Below, piece after piece: positions 10,840 to 22,466 of a stretch of 64,000 nt of DNA (position 1 is its first letter; every line of letters starts with the position of its first letter). The stretch comes from Zingiber officinale (taxonomy: Eukaryota > Streptophyta > Magnoliopsida > Zingiberales > Zingiberaceae). The stretch is taken from positions 95,959,171-96,023,170 of the forward strand of contig NC_056005.1 in NCBI RefSeq assembly GCF_018446385.1, read 5' to 3'. The notes beneath the pieces were generated by a model. That model worked only from the letters and a program-made list of their open reading frames with translations. It did not search any database and had not been told where the DNA came from. The position numbers and the translations under genes were made by a program.

Positions 10840-12856
10840 GTTTTGTTCCGCCTGCACAACATTCCTCTTACTCCTCGGCTCTTCCACTATTTCTATTATC
10901 CCAAATTGTCTGAGTCGGGGACTTTTCTCTTCCAAGACCGAGTGGGCCTAGTCTATTTTGACAAGATGTTATCCTCCAACAAGCATTGGAAGGACTACTA
11001 CTTCTTTGTTCGCTTTCCCGAGCAGCTAGACCTTCCGACCAGGTGGTAATTAGAGGCGTCGAACCCTCCCTAGCTAAAGAAATACAAGAGTCGCTCAGAC
11101 TACCTCCATGTAGCTTCCAGCTTGGACGGTCAGAAATAACATATCCACAAGTTGTTGGAGGGTGTCCTTTACGTTTTCGGCCTGAGCCCGATCCACACAA
11201 GACTTCTGTTCAGCCTATGTACACTCTTTCTTTTCTCTAACCTTTAAATCTAACTGATTTTTCTTTCTTTTGTGCAGCTCGAATCATGTTGCGAGCGCGT
11301 CTGGCTGGCAAGTGTAAGCTTGCGGACACAACATCAACGTCGCAGTCGTGGCCAAACTGGAGAGTCGTGGTCTGCAGCCGATCGGTTCCAACGAGGATTC
11401 GCTCGGCGAGGAGGGAACTCAAGTGCTAGGGAGAGGTGCTGGAGGAAGTTGACTAGCTGCGAGCGATGCGACGGCTGCAACAACAAATTTCTTTCTTGAA
11501 TGGCCATCCATGGTCCTGATAGCAGTCGCTTCGGAGTCGGTGACTTCCGACGAGCCCCTGCAACACCGCAAGAGGTGCCGAGCGAAAGGGGGTTCCTCTC
11601 GATCTGCTACTTCTGCATTGCAGACTCCAACACCGATCATCTCTTGTCCCCCTTCTGAGCTGGGCGAAACCTCCGTGCCTGCTCCCGATCAGGGAGTCGT
11701 TGTGCTCCCAGGCTCTATATCTTTCGACCAAACACCATCACTGTCCGGTTTGTCTGAGAGATTAATAGTTGTATCGTCGGTCTCCTTCATGTCACCCCTT
11801 TGCCGGCAACACAAGTGTCCCGCATTTGACTGGCGTCATCGTCTCATTCGGTTGGTAGAGCAACGTTAGCCCCGTTTGTTCTGAGTGATCGACGCCACAT
11901 TACGATAGTCATTTATCTGCTTACGGACGAGTGGCATACCTCAGACGGCCCCGAATCCCAAGACCCTGAGCATCAAATAATTATTCAAGGCCGCTCGCTT
12001 AGATATGACCTGACGCTAAAGCTCGCGCAACAGTCATGCCTCCGGGGGTACTCACCAACAGTCATACCCAAATGTCCACTGGGTGAGCATTTTACTTGTA
12101 CGTTCGGATTTATTTCCACTTGGCTTTAATACTTTCCTGGTTCCTTGCAGTATTGGGTAGAGAGTCTGGTCATGTGCTAAAGACTCATATTTTTTGAGCA
12201 GAAAGTCAAGCAGCTGCGTGCATCGAGCGGCCAATCGTCTGTTTCCCAAGCACAGCTGGAGCAGATGAGTGCTAAGAGCCAATCTAAGTAAGAGCTCCGA
12301 GCAGCTGGAGGCGGGGAAGAGAAAAGGCGCAGAGCAGGCTGCCCAATTGGTTTGGCTTGATAAACAAGCCAGCTCCTTCAAGTCAAAGCTTAACTTGGCC
12401 AACACCAGGAAGCTCCGGGCCATCGAGGACTTGGAGATCAAAAATAAAGAATTTCGGATGCTAGCTCAAAACCTGAAGGATGTGGAGGCCTCACTAAACG
12501 CCGAGAGGGAGAGTAGGTCAGTCGAACGCTCCACTATGAAAACCCAGCTTGACATCAAAGATGAAGAGCTAGCCAAGTTGAAGGAAGAGCTTAAGACCTC
12601 CCGAGTGGCTTTAAAGACTTATCAGGGAGCTGAGTCGAGCAAGTTTGATCTGATAAAGCAGGCCTACATCCGCTTGGATGCTTTTAACGACAAGGTTACC
12701 GATCGAGCACTCCGTCTATTCAACCTTGCTATCGACAGGATGCTCGATCAACTAAAGGAAGATGGTTACCTCCCCTCCACTCTAACAAGCAAGGTCATCA
12801 GTCGGGATAAGCTGACTGAGTCGCTGCCCGATGATGGTTTGGATTTTTTGGAGTGA
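10840..12856 (+). pseudogene. Antisense accessory gene, copy 2, lacking its 5' end
   Basis: It starts within the PF04195-like domain (RLFHYFYYPKLSESGTFLFQDRVGLVYFDK, 10870-10965) because the duplication junction removed the first exon. The two intron positions are kept. Unlike copy 1 its coiled-coil end is open: 12269-12856 encodes 195 residues rich in E, K and L with heptads (AQNLKDVEASLNAERESRSVERS, then KDEELAKLKEELK). The C-terminus is AFNDKVTDRALRLFNLAIDRMLDQLKEDGYLP...DGLDFLE, close to copy 1, which suggests it was once under constraint. Without a start exon I treat it as a pseudogene. Confidence 0.6.
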
Positions 12857-13179
12857 GCTTGCTTGAGTAAATTCTGTATTGTCTCTTCATGTGCTTGTAG
12901 GTTTTATCAGAGTATTAATGGATGGTTGCCCGTTCCGCAAACCTTTTTATTTAATGTCAATCCTTCATTCTGTGTCATTCGACTTTTCCTTTTCATACTT
13001 TTTAGATGTTTCATTGCACTACTGCTCAGGGTTCGAGCTGCTAACCACTTACCATGAAGCAAAATATTTCACTAGTGTGGCTCCGTGGCCCATCGATCGG
13101 CGTCATATTAATTACCTAGACGGGTCATTTTTCATCGGTCTCGGGTTTATAGTTGCTGCTCAGCTTTTGATGTGGATGC

Positions 13180-13985
13180 AGAGTTTAAGGTCGTCGCTCA
13201 ATCATCGATGGCGACCATTGATGGTGACAAGGGTTTAAGGTCGTCGCTCAATCGTCGATGGCGACAAGGGTTTAAGGTCGCTGCTTGACCGTTGATGGCG
13301 ACAAGGGGTTAAGGTTGTTGCTCGACCGTTGATGGCGATAAGGGTTTAAGGTCGCCGCTCGACGGCTGATGGCAACAAGGGTTTAAGGTCGCCACTCGAC
13401 TGTTGATGGCCACAAGCGTTTAAGGTCACCGCTCGACCGCTGATGGCGACAAGGTTTAAGGTCGTCGCTCGACCGCTGATGGTGATAAGGGTTTAAAGTC
13501 GCCGCTCGACCGTTGATGGCTACAAGGGTTTAAAGTCGTCGCTCGACTGTTGATGGTGATAAGGGTTTAAGGTCATTGCTCGACCACTTATGGCAACAAG
13601 AGTTTAAGGTCGCCGCTCAACCGCTAATGACGACAAGGGTTTAAGGTCACCGCTCGACTGTTGATGGTGACAAGGGTTTAAGGTCGTCGCTCACCGCTGA
13701 TGGCAACAAGAGTTTAAAGCCATCGCTCGACCACTGACGGTGACAAGAGTTTAAAGTCATCGCTCTATCACTGATGGTGACAAGAGTTTAAGGTCATCGC
13801 TCGACCGCTAATGGCGACAAAGGTTTAAGGTCACTGCTCGACCATTGATGGTGACAAGGGTAGGTCATCGCTCGACCGCTGATGTCGATAAGGATTTAAG
13901 GTCACCGCTCGACCGCTGATGGTGACAAAGGTTTAAGGTCGTCGTTCGACCACTGATGGCGACAAGGGTTTATAAACGTCGCTTA
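13180..13985. repeat. 37-bp minisatellite, array 2
   Basis: The same unit as at 9440-10380, with about 21 copies. It is the duplicate of array 1 in the second half of the tandem duplication. Copy number differs between the two arrays, so they changed after duplication. Confidence 0.92.
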
Positions 13986-14109
13986 ATTTTTAACTTGGCT
14001 GATCAGCTCAATAGTCTAGAAAACTTATTTTTTATTCATGTTTATCCTGTGTCTAGAAGGCATATGCACAAATACATCTATATTTACTTACGCACCTCTC
14101 ATTTGACCT

Positions 14110-15677
14110 TATAAGGTTGGAGATGATTCACACTCTATGATCGCTCGAGTCGCCTTCCGTCTTTATCCTCCAAGTAGTAGGTCCCCGAGCGTAGTTTTTG
14201 TACGACCTTGTAAGGTCCTCCCTATGGTGCATCGAGTTTGCTGGCGTCGCCAACCGGTTTGATTTTCTTCCACACCAGATCTCCGACCTGGAAAGACCTC
14301 GGGATCACCCTTCAGTTGTAGTTCTGCCTCATCTACTGTCGGTATGACATTAGCCGGACGACGACTTTATCCCGTGATTCATCTACCAAGTCGAGCTCCA
14401 TTAACTTCCGCTGGGTATTTCCCTCATCGTAGAGTTGTACCCGGTTCTAATCTCCATGGGGACCACTGCTTCTCCTCTATACACCAGCTGGAATGGTGTT
14501 ACATTGGTCGTTTCTTTTTGAGCCGTGTAAAGTGCCCATAAGACACTCAGGAGCTTGTCGACCCGGCTGCCTTCTGTGTGGTCGAGCCGAGATCTTCGGA
14601 TTTATCAATTCTGCTTAGTCGTTGCTCTAGGGGTAGGCTACTGAGGTGAAGGCCTGATGGATGTCATAGCCTTCACACCACTCCCTGAGCCTACTACCCG
14701 CGAATTGCCTCCCATTATCCGAGACGAACCGGTGGGGGATGCCAAATCGACACAAGATGTTTTGCCAGATGAATTTGATGACCATTTGCTCACTTATCCT
14801 TGCTATTGCCTCGGCCTCCACCCATTTTGAGAAGTAGTCCACCGTGACAAACAGAAACCTCCGCTGACCGATCTCCATGGGAAACGGTCCCACGATGTCC
14901 ATGCCCTATTGGTCAAATGGGCAAGACACCATGGATGTCTTCATCTTCTCAGTTGGTCGATGCGGGATGTTATGATACCTTTGGCAGAACAAACAGGTGG
15001 CTATTGTCTGAGCGGCATCCTCTTGGAGAGTTGGCTAAAAATATCTGACCAGGAGAATCTTTCAAGTCAATGAATGGTCGCTAGACCATTTGCTCACTTA
15101 TCCTTGCTAGTGGCTCAGCCTCCACCCACTTTGAGAAGTAGTTTGTCGCGATGAGCAGAAACCTCCGTTGACCAGTCGCCATGGGAAACAGTCTCACGAT
15201 GTTCATGCCCCATTGATCGAACGAGCAAGACGCCGTGGATGTCTTCATCTTCTCGGTTGGTTGATGCGGGATGTTGTGATACCTTTGGTAGGACAGACAG
15301 GTGGCTATTGTCCGAGCGGCATCCTCTTGAAGAGTTGGCCAAAAATATCTGGCCAGGAGGATCTTTTGAGTCAACGAGCGATCGCCATGATGACTTCTAC
15401 AAGAGCCAAGATGTACTTCTTGGAGGATATAATTCATGTCCTCCAGGCCCACACATTTGAGCAACGGCCTTAAGAAAGATCTCTTATAAAGTTGATCTCC
15501 GATCAGGGTGAATCGTCCGACCCTTTTCTTTAATAGTCGTGTTGCCTCCTGGTCGGTCGGAGTGCTACCCGATCGGAGGAATTCAATAAGCGACGTTTTC
15601 CAATCACTCGAGACCACTCTCTCCATACGGTCAATGTGCACCACCAATGAAACATGTTCGATCGGTTGGCTGATCAT
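14110..15677 (-). pseudogene. Integrase of the Tat element, broken
   Basis: The - strand shows the zinc-binding region (HLGSCRSHHGDRSL..., then CLSYQRYHN), the core start (DQWGMNIVRLFPMATGQRRF...YFSKWVEAE) and a second core block with the catalytic segment FVSDNGRQFAGS (about 14720). The C-terminal domain (FQVGDLVWKKIKP, GPYKVVQKL...GTYYLEDKDGR) reaches about 14110. A 305-bp duplication repeats the core start. Stops replace glutamines after the AYP motif (near 14630). The enzyme cannot be functional. Confidence 0.85.
14783..15395. repeat. 305-bp local tandem duplication within integrase
   Basis: 14783-15087 and 15088-15395 are about 90% alike by eye. Both start ACCATTTGCTCACTTATCC and run through the YFSKWVEAE and CLFCQRYHNIPHR-type blocks. 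The duplication breaks the integrase core. Confidence 0.8.
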
Positions 15678-15734
15678 GATAGGCGATAATGAATTAGCTA
15701 ACTTAGCCAGTTCATCTGCTGCTTGATTGTCCGA

Positions 15735-15968
15735 TCAGGAGATCTTCTGTATAGTGACCTCTTGAAAATTTATCTTCAGCTTCTCGAACGCTTCCGCATA
15801 TAGCTTGAGTCGGGAGCTACTAATCTTGAAAGTCTCTGATAGTTGTTGGGCGGCTAGTTGAGAATCTGAGTGAATGAGTACTTTTGTGGCTCCGACATGG
15901 CGCGCTACATGTAAGTGAGCTATCAAGGCTTCATACTCAGCTTCATTGTTGGTGGCCCTATAATCCAA
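15735..15968 (-). pseudogene. Second (archaeal-type) RNase H domain of the Tat element
   Basis: The - strand encodes YRATNNEAEYEALIAHLHVARHVGATKVLIHSDSQLAAQQ. NNEAEYEA and SDSQL carry the catalytic Glu and Asp of the extra RNase H that marks the Tat lineage. It lies between the ordinary RNase H and integrase, as expected. A start upstream and the link to integrase are interrupted by stops. Confidence 0.85.
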
Positions 15969-16136
15969 CCGGACGAAAAGTTACATCCGGTCTTCCCGTG
16001 GTGAAATGACGAGGATGTCGATCTCATTGCCTTGTTGAGTGGACAAACCGTCAACATATATTCTCCAAGTTACTTCTGGCTCGGCGTTTTTCACCTCTGT
16101 GATGAAATCAGCAAGGGTCTGAGCTTTTATTGCCAT

Positions 16137-16520
16137 TCAAGGTTGATATTGAATATCAAACTCGCCGAGTTCAGTTGTCCATTTAATCAACTGTTCGGAT
16201 GCCTCAGGGTTGAGCAGAACTCTTCCCAGAACACTGTTGGTCATCACGATGATCGGGTGAGCCAGGAAGTATGGGCGAAGTCTCCGAGCGGCAATCACCA
16301 AAGCGTAGGCTAACTTTTCAAGATTAGTGTAGGTGAACTCGACATCTTTCAATATATGACTTAAAAAATACACGGGTTGTTGCTCATGGTCATTTCGCCA
16401 AACTAATGTCGAGTCGACCACATACTCGGTGGATGATAGATAAATCCAAAGCGGCTCTTCAGCGCTCGACTTAGCTAAGATAGGCAAGGAGTTAAGATAC
16501 TCCTTGAGCTCTTTGAACAC
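16137..16520 (-). pseudogene. RNase H (RT-associated) domain of the Tat element
   Basis: Residues FKELKEYLNSLPILAKSSAEEPLWIYLSSTEYVVDSTLV...QQPVYFLSHILKDVEFTYTNLEKLAYALVIAARRLRPYF match the tether and RNase H of Ty3/gypsy pol, including the FTNLEKLAYALV-type block. It continues the RT after a frame break near 16560. Confidence 0.85.
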
Positions 16521-16639
16521 CCGGTCGTACTCCGCATCCCAATTAAATTTAGTCGCTCGCGCAGCACCTTGAAGAAAGGTAGGCTTCAGTCGGATGACTT
16601 GGATATGAATTTAGACAATGTGGTGATCCGTCCGGCCAG

Positions 16640-17586
16640 TCATTGGGCCTCCTTCAAGCCGTGTGGCGGTGGCATGTCTTGTAAGGTCTTGATCTTGCTC
16701 GGATTTGCCTCGATCCCTTGTTTGATGACGATATATCCGGAGAAGCATCCACTCTTAGCGTTGAACAAACACTTGTTTGGGTTCAACTTTATCTTGTATG
16801 TCCTCAAGGTTCGACATATTTCCTCGATATCTTCACACAGATCAGCAGCTTGGACTATCTTTATTAATATGTTGTTGACGTATACCTCCAAGTTGTGGTC
16901 AATTTGCTCCCGAAACACTTTGTTCATGAGCCTCTGGTAGGTGACGCCAACGTTCTTCAGTCTGAACGGTATGACGTTGTAGTAGAACATTCCATCGGCC
17001 GTGATAAAGCTAACCTTTTTCTGATCTTCTTTGGCGAGCGGTACTTGGTGATAACCTTGATATGCATCAAGCATGTAGATCAGCTCGCAGCCTACCGTAG
17101 AGTCCACCATCTAATCTATCCAGGGCAGCGGGTAAAAATTCTTCGGGCATGCCTTAAGTCGCGAAAGTCGATGCAGACCCGTCATTTATTGCCCAGCTTG
17201 GAGACTAACACCACATTAGCGAGCTAGCTCAGAAATTAGACTTTCTGTATATGACCAGCCTCCAGTAGTTTCTCTATCTTCGTCCGGATGATTAGGTTTT
17301 GCTCTGTACTGAAGTCTCTTATTTTTTGCTTCACCGGTCGGGCATCCAGTCGGACATGAAGCTCGTGTTACACTACGCTCGGTAAGATTCCGAGGAGCTC
17401 GTGGGTTGATAAGGCGAACACGTCATGATTTCGCCTAAGGCAGGCAGAGAGCTCTGCCTTTTTCTCGTTCTCTAGATCGGCGACAATGAAGGTGATCACC
17501 TCCAACTGGCTCGGGTGGATCTGGACCTCCTCATTTTCTTCATAAACTAGCGCAGGGGGCTTCTCAATGATGGTGTTAACCTCCAA
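16640..17586 (-). pseudogene. Reverse transcriptase of the Tat element, catalytically dead
   Basis: The N-terminal part (17586-17110) reads EKKAELSACLRRNHDVFA, then VKQKIRDFSTEQNLIIRTKIEKLLEAGHI, with several stops. The palm (17110-16640) reads MLDAYQGYHQVPLAKEDQKKVSFITADGMFYYNVIPFRLKNVGVTYQRLMNKVF. The normally invariant YVDD active-site box is YVNN here (VYVNNILIK), so both metal-binding aspartates are lost. This is one of the clearest signs that the element is inactive. Confidence 0.88.
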
Positions 17587-17599
17587 GCGCGAATTTTTC

Positions 17600-17990
17600 C
17601 GAGTGGTCCTTGCTTCTCATTTGACCATATCAACGTGGCATTGCCAAGTAGCCAATTGGTCACCTTTGACTTCTCCCACCTTGTCGTCCACCGGGAACTT
17701 AATATTTTGGCAGTAGGTGGACACTACCGCACAGAACCCGTTGAGGGTCGGTCGACCTAATATAATGTTATAGGTCGACGGTGCGTCTACCATAATAAAG
17801 TTTGTGGTCCTCGTCCTCTTCAGGGGCTCATCGCCGAGTGAGATGGCTAGCTTGGTATGTCCGATCGGCAACACTTCGTTGCCCGTGAAGTCGTAGAGCG
17901 GGGTTGTCATTGGTAGCAGCTCATCCCAATCGATTTGTAGTTGGTCCAGCACCTTTTTGAATATGATGTTCACCTAGCTTACTGTATCAA
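17600..17990 (-). pseudogene. Protease C-terminal part of the Tat element
   Basis: The - strand encodes LYDFTGNEVLPIGHTKLAISLGDEPLKRTRTTNFIMVDAPSTYNIILGRPTLNGFCAVVS, typical of plant Ty3/gypsy retropepsins (F...G..V.P.G...L.......FIVVDAPSAYNAILGRP.L). The Asp-Ser/Thr-Gly active-site end, upstream near 18000, is interrupted by stops. Confidence 0.8.
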
Positions 17991-18368
17991 CAAAAGTTTA
18001 ATATATAGTATAATTGACAATCACTGCTCGAATGATCAATGCATCATCGTGAGGGACCTCCACTCTCTCTAAATCTCTAGGGCCAAAGCTGATTTCGGGT
18101 CCTTCAGCTCTCTCCCTGCTGCAGCCAACAACATGGTCTCAAGTCACCGAGCATGTGACTTCCTTGCCCGGTTGGAATCTCCGCCGGTCGACCCACCGAT
18201 TATCATTCCTATTTCTCCCTGAGCGGTGTTACTCCGGTTCTCTTCCTCTTGAGCCAACAGTTTGTTCCACTAGGCAAAGACTCGGGCAGCACTTATATTG
18301 CTCCCACGCTGAGGTCGATGGTGGCGTGATTCGACTGTTGTCCCGTCTTCTTCCCATCGACCAGTTGA

Positions 18369-19394
18369 TCAACGCCTTTGTTGCCGATCAGGTGATGGGG
18401 ATCTACGACGATATCTTCGCTCGGCCGGCCTACTAGCTACTAAATCAAAGCAATCATGGGTGTTGTGCATCGCTGACTGGTAGAAGGAGCAGAACATAGG
18501 TGTCCACATCTTGTCATTTGTAGCCTTTGGAGGAGGGGCTGCCATATGCTGCACGGCATGTGTCCTGGGTTTGTTTAGCGAGGCTCCTGATCGAGGCCTC
18601 TTGAGGGGTTGATGGTTGCTCGTCTGTCGCCGTTCAGACACTCCTGTGGGCTCGGTGGGCATCTCATTCTTCCTTGCTGCTTGAGCTTCTTCTACGTTGA
18701 TGTATTCATTGGTTTTCTTTTGTAAGTGGCCAAAATCCTTTGACGGTCTCCAGATGAGTGAACGGAAGAATTCTCCTTCGGTGAGCCCTTGGGTGAAGGC
18801 ATCTACTAACACGTCCGAGGAGACCGTCGGGATGTCCATCGTTATCTGATTGAAGTGCTGGATATATGCCCTTAATTGCTCTCGAGGCCCCTGCTTCAAC
18901 TAGAATAGATTCACACTCGTCTTCTGGTTGCGCGCGACTGCTAGCGAAGTGGTGTAGGAAGACCGCTCGGAAGTCCTTGAAGCCATGGATCAAACCACTC
19001 GACAACCGTTTAAACAACGTTGCACCGATCCAGATAGTGTGGTGAGCAAGACTCGACATTTCACCACATTCGTGTACTGGTGAAGTGTGGTTGTGTTATC
19101 AAACTTGGCCAAGTGGTCGTCGAGGTCAGTCGCTCCATTATATTCCCCGATCGTTAGTGGAGTATAATGCTTTGACAGAGGGTCATTTAGAATCTCCTCT
19201 GAAAATTTTTGATTGACCCGTTCGGGTGAATCATCCTCTTTGGGTGTCTTCCTTTTCCTTGTGTCTCGAGCGGGTGCCTCATCCGAGGATGATCGTCGAT
19301 CTCTTTCCGCTTGGCCCTTCTCTTCTGCTGGAGTCCATAACTGCGCTTGGTGGAATAGGACCGGTGCATGAGGGGCTTCCCCATAGGTGCCCAT
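18369..19394 (-). pseudogene. Gag of the Tat element, frameshifted
   Basis: Three overlapping reading frames together give a full Tat Gag: a charged N-terminus, then DPLSKHYTPLTIGEYNGATDLDDHLAKFDNTTTLHQYTNVVKCRVLLTTLSGSVQRC (19240-19010), then FKDFRAVFLHHFASS, then KQGPREQLRAYIQHFNQITMDIPTVSSDVLVDAFTQGLTEGEFFRSL (18899-18760) and NEYINVEEAQAARKNE. Frameshifts lie near 19010 and 18905. No zinc knuckle is evident, as is common in this lineage. Confidence 0.85.
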
Positions 19395-19690
19395 CGACCT
19401 ATTGTTTGTTTCTCGAATGTCTCGGTCCCCTCACTCAGCCTCGGCCTGTCGTCCTGCCGTGGAAGCTGCAGGCTCCTGCGCTTGACATTCGGACAGTGCC
19501 TGCTGGCGCTTGGCTGGTGACTGCTGGCGCTCGGCTGGTGCCTGCTGGCGCTCGGCCAGTTCCTGTTATTGCTATTGTTCCACTATCTTCGTCGCTCGAG
19601 CTTGTATCAGCGTGTCGAGTTCCTCTTGCATCAGCATCACCATTGTGAATCGTCCAGTGTCTTCCATTTTCTCATTCGAATGTAGGTTAT

Positions 19691-19711
19691 GTTCCCACAG
19701 ACAGCGCAAAA
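19691..19711 (-). other. Primer binding site of the Tat element
   Basis: On the - strand TTTTGCGCTGTCTGTGGGAAC directly follows the LTR end. It resembles the TTGGCGCCGTCTGTGGGAA motif usual at this place in Tat elements. The tRNA match is imperfect, probably through decay. Confidence 0.65.
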
Positions 19712-20344
19712 TGATCCTGTCTGAAAGCGTAAAATTGGAAAGCCAGGGAGGTGGCTGTTCTGCTGACTGGACGAAAACCTCGCTCCTCTCTACAAAACAA
19801 AACCAAACCAGGGAAGGGTCTCTGGCGTTGACTCTCCGACGCTCAAGTTAGAAACAGAAGAAGAGAAAGTGAAAGCCCTAGGGACCGAGATCAATCTTGC
19901 CTTTTTTCATACCTATCATACTCTTTTATACCTGTTTTGGTGACCCTTCATATGCCCCTATTTAATGATATTAAGTGTAGACAGAAGGTATATTTATCTT
20001 GCCTCTCCGCATTCAATGATAGATGGAGTGTTCTCTTTTATTTTCTCTTCCACTTATTAAGTATTTGTCTTTTCCTTTTTTATTATATCGGTCCATTACA
20101 CTATCAATGGCATACCCCGAGTCGGATGAGCGGCTTGCTTGACCTGCTCTCCTGCTGATCGGGCTGACCAGACTCTATTTCATTCAAACGATCGATCGGA
20201 CAACTGTTCCTCAGATCGGGCTATATAACCCCCTCTTGCTCAAGTGGCGGGGTTGAGCCTCTGAGCTATGACGTTGATCATTTTAACTTTGACCTCTATC
20301 GTGATTATTGACCCGTGCCAGATGGACTCCTTACCGTCGCATCA
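19712..20344 (-). repeat. 5' LTR of the Tat element
   Basis: On the - strand it runs from TGATGCGACGG to ...GACAGGATCA (TG...CA), 633 bases, with the primer site next to its end. Its first 315 bases match the truncated 3' LTR at 2037-2356. The two are clearly diverged, so the insertion is old. Confidence 0.85.
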
Positions 20345-21082
20345 ATTACAATATGAGTCTGACATATTCTTACAAAGCAAATCCAAATGGCTAGTACATG
20401 ATAAAATCTTGAACTTAGATTCATGTTCAATTTAATAAAAATTTATTTATATTTGAATAATATATATTAGAGGAATTATATAAATAAATTGAAATAATAT
20501 ATTAAATAAAATAAATAAAATTGAATATATACATGTTGAATTTATTAATATTAAAAAACTCTTAAAACAAACAAATATATTTGTAATATTAAATTTGTTG
20601 GATATACTAATTAATTAATAACCTATAAATTGAAAATGGTAACTTGTCTTGCTTTCTATTTTTTAAGTAAGGATATACTAATTAATTAATAATAAAAATA
20701 TATAAAATAAAGTAGAAAGACTATCGAGATTTATTTAATTATAATATGGATAGATGTTAATATAAGTCTATGGAAACTTTACTGAACTCCTTCAATAAAG
20801 TGGGAGGTAGAATAGCCTATTGGAGCAGTTGTAAATTAAAAAAGAGATTATAGATTAAATTCAAAGTGTGTCTTTGAATTAAAAGCATCCATAATGAAAG
20901 ACAGTATTTCTCTCAAATATTTATGTTTTTCATATCTACATCATCAATCAAATATCTCATTTTTTAAATATCTTAAATCCCACAATTAAATATCTCTCAA
21001 TCAAATATTTATAAATTCTACCTACCAAATATCTCAATCTCAAGTATCTAAAATTCCCTATCGAATATCTCACCAACTTCAT
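20345..21082. other. AT-rich flank with miniature element remnants
   Basis: No coding potential is seen. At 20878-21070 repeated AAATATCTC / CAATCAAATATTTAT words resemble the foldback element at 52826-53215, so this is probably a one-sided remnant of the same miniature Harbinger family. Confidence 0.45.
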
Positions 21083-21589
21083 TAAGAGGGTGTATTCATT
21101 CTGGATTTCTAATGACTTTTAAAATAATAGATTTTTTATAGTTTGATAGATTTCTATTGACTTTAATAGAATTCCACAGACTTTATAAATAGAATTTCAT
21201 AGACTCTTGTTGATTTTTTACAAGATTTTTATAGACATTTGTAATATTTTTCATAGAGTTCTGTGGATTTTCATGAATTTTGTAATTTGTATAATTATAT
21301 CACTTTTTTATTGATTTTTTTAACTAGTAATTAAACGATAACATCTTCAACTTCTTATTATTTATTTGTATAAGTGAATTCTTAATACTTAACTACTTTA
21401 ATTTAATAAAAATTATAAGTGAATCATTATTCAATTTATTAAAAAACAAATTTCAATTCTTCAAGTCAATTCACAGTATATAATTCATTAATCAACATTT
21501 TGTAATAATAAATACCAAAATTAGATAAATAATTATTAAAATATTAAGAAAATTTAATATTTTTCATTAGTCTTGTATGAAAAAAAAAC

Positions 21590-22428
21590 CTAATTGTTAT
21601 TGACAACATTATCAACATCACTCCACATTTGATTGGTTATACTCTCTCTCCATGAGTTAGCATTCGCTCGTTGTTGTTCTTGAGTAAATAATTGATCAAA
21701 GTTGTTATCTTTATAAACTTGTTCTGATGAAGATGATGGAACTTCATTATATAGTTTGATTAAATTCATCAAAATGACACTCCCTGCGAAGAAAATTATG
21801 CAATTCGGCACAAGCCAATACAAGCTCTGCTTGTGTTGTACATTGAAATGGCGGAGCTATTTTGAATCGCGATTTAAATATACCAAATATCCTCTCAATA
21901 GCGTTCCTCAAAGAAGCATGACGAAGATTGAACAACTCTTTTGCATTTTCAGGGTGACGCCCCTAACCAGTGAATTCTTGAAGATGATAATGTACACCTC
22001 GAAAAGGAGCCAAGAATTAACGTCGATTTGGATACCTGCCATCTAGTGAAAAATATTTACTTGTCAAACCATATATATGTAGTATCAAATAACCAATGAG
22101 TAACATATATATTCTTTAAAATTTCAAAAATATAAATAGTTAAGAAACATATAGAACAAAAAATACCTCCTGACACTTTAAGCCCATTATTTCTTGATAA
22201 AGCATCTGTCAACACAAATGAATCATGGGCAGATCCCTCCCATCCACTGAGTACATATATAAATTCTAAATCAAAGTTACAAGCTGCTAAAACATTTTGA
22301 GAAATTTCTCTATGACGGTTACGATAACTGTTAATATCTTGCCCAGACACCGTAGCTGGAATGTGAGTGCCATCAATAGCTTCAATACAATCCTACAACA
22401 ACAATAACATAACCACCACCATCATCAC

Positions 22429-22466
<38 letters not shown>

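Larger units (their letters stand above)
10837..14440. repeat. Second copy of a 3.6-kb tandem duplication inside the Tat element
   Basis: 10837-14440 matches 3430-5533 joined to 9191-10836 in order: truncated antisense gene, coil, ATGGTTGCCCG site, minisatellite, integrase tail. The junction is visible at 10836, where integrase-tail sequence (CATCGTAGAGTTGCACC) passes abruptly into the middle of the antisense gene (GTCGTTGTTTTGTTCCG). Confidence 0.85.
2037..20344 (-). mobile_element. Tat-lineage Ty3/gypsy retrotransposon, decayed
   Basis: Read on the - strand the order is 5' LTR (20344-19712), primer site, gag, protease, RT, RNase H, a second RNase H, integrase, a long 3' non-coding region with a 37-bp minisatellite, an antisense accessory gene, polypurine tract and a truncated 3' LTR (2356-2037). 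The second RNase H, the antisense gene and the 3' minisatellites are typical of the Tat lineage (Retand, Grande, Ogre relatives). The span includes a 3.65-kb later insertion at 5534-9185 and a tandem duplication of about 3.6 kb (3430-10836 and 10837-14440). The stretch 2371-3119 is 3' non-coding DNA in which I see no gene. All pol domains have stops or frameshifts, so the copy cannot be autonomous. Confidence 0.88.

Noticed and set aside
9440..13985. Possible CRISPR array
   Set aside because: The 37-bp units are contiguous, degenerate tandem repeats without unique spacers, in a plant transposon.
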